Below are positions 5,556 to 5,700 of a stretch of 5,700 nucleotides of DNA, one piece after another; position 1 is the first letter of the stretch; every line of letters begins with the position of its first letter. The stretch lies in contig JAGBFY010000113.1 in the NCBI GenBank assembly GCA_017936245.1, positions 1 through 5,700 on the forward strand, read 5' to 3'. Source of the DNA: Kiritimatiellia bacterium. GTDB lineage: Bacteria > Verrucomicrobiota > Kiritimatiellia > RFP12 > UBA1067. The position numbers and the translations under genes were made by a program. A model generated the notes under the pieces. It was not told the DNA's origin. It saw nothing but the letters and a program-made list of their open reading frames with translations, and ran no database searches.

Positions 5556-5700
5556 ATGGACAAGGCAGTACAACGGCATATTCTCAAGAAAAGGATCGTT
5601 CTTGCAAAGCGCTCGGACGAGCCTATGACCTTTATGGAACGCGCACCCAGGTTCTTCAAGTGGTTTGAGGAGGACGTCATGGGCTTCGATTCCGAGGAAT
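5556..5700 (+). CDS. Hypothetical protein, N-terminal part (runs off the window end)
   Basis: From ATG 5556 the frame is open for 48 codons to the window edge. I do not recognise the family. The visible part begins MDKAVQRHILKKRIVLAKR, a basic and amphipathic start with no signal peptide or membrane segment. It then turns acidic and aromatic (RAPRFFKWFEEDVMGFDSEE). This charge pattern suggests a cytoplasmic protein, and no catalytic motif is seen. Codon choice (many C- or G-ending codons) looks like that of the intact genes upstream, which supports real coding. The start is not certain: no ribosome binding site lies 5-10 bases upstream, so either the mRNA is leaderless from the 5520 promoter or a later ATG (5625, 5634) is used. 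The minus-strand open frame over the same bases is unconvincing. Confidence 0.5.
   Translation, partial: MDKAVQRHILKKRIVLAKRSDEPMTFMERAPRFFKWFEEDVMGFDSEE

Noticed and set aside
5426..5680. 84-codon minus-strand open frame over the 5556 start region
   Set aside because: It crosses the dyads and the promoter, has no ribosome binding site or family-like pattern, and is opposed by a better + strand frame.
1..5700. CRISPR array, tRNA/rRNA genes, insertion sequence or integrase
   Set aside because: Reading both strands showed no regularly spaced long repeats, no tRNA-like cloverleaf with CCA end, no transposase or integrase motif, and no long terminal inverted repeats.

Overview
The window looks like bacterial chromosome in which every supported gene lies on the + strand. 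It has three zones. (1) Positions 1-2215 are compact and intact: the 3' end of hemL (glutamate-1-semialdehyde aminomutase), a secreted alpha/beta-hydrolase of the carbohydrate-esterase type, and a complete trpS (tryptophanyl-tRNA synthetase). The two short gaps (36 and 58 bases) hold only start signals and -10-like elements.

(2) Positions 2216-5223 are a row of gene remnants. Each keeps a recognisable C-terminal part and its natural stop but lacks most of its 5' end. In order they are: an unidentified C-terminal tail (2230-2406); a calcineurin-like metallophosphoesterase whose twin-arginine signal start (2507-2551) runs out of frame into the C-terminal half of the protein (2550-3491); the C-terminal half of a polysaccharide-deacetylase-like secreted protein with an in-frame TAG (3492-4916); and the last ~55-80 residues of an FAD-dependent oxidoreductase (4963-5223). 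Such families (secreted esterases, metallophosphoesterases, deacetylases, FAD_oxidored proteins) are typical of polysaccharide-degrading bacteria. The mix and the protein style suggest a PVC-group organism (Kiritimatiellota, Lentisphaerota or Verrucomicrobiota), but this is inference and no marker here proves it.

(3) Positions 5224-5700 are an AT-richer intergenic stretch unusually rich in short dyad repeats. It ends in a good sigma70-type promoter (TTGACT, 17 bases, TATCTT) placed so that transcription would start almost exactly at the ATG of a new, unrecognised gene (5556 to beyond the window end). That gene may therefore be read from a leaderless mRNA.

How the parts fit: hemL and trpS are housekeeping genes for tetrapyrrole synthesis and translation. 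The esterase between them and the decayed genes after them belong to a secreted carbohydrate-degradation repertoire. The most economical reading of 2216-5223 is serial deletion and point decay of a former cluster of exported enzymes. The alternatives (assembly error, silent C-terminal cassettes, amber readthrough) are listed as findings with tests. I see no tRNA, rRNA, CRISPR array, transposase or intact mobile element.
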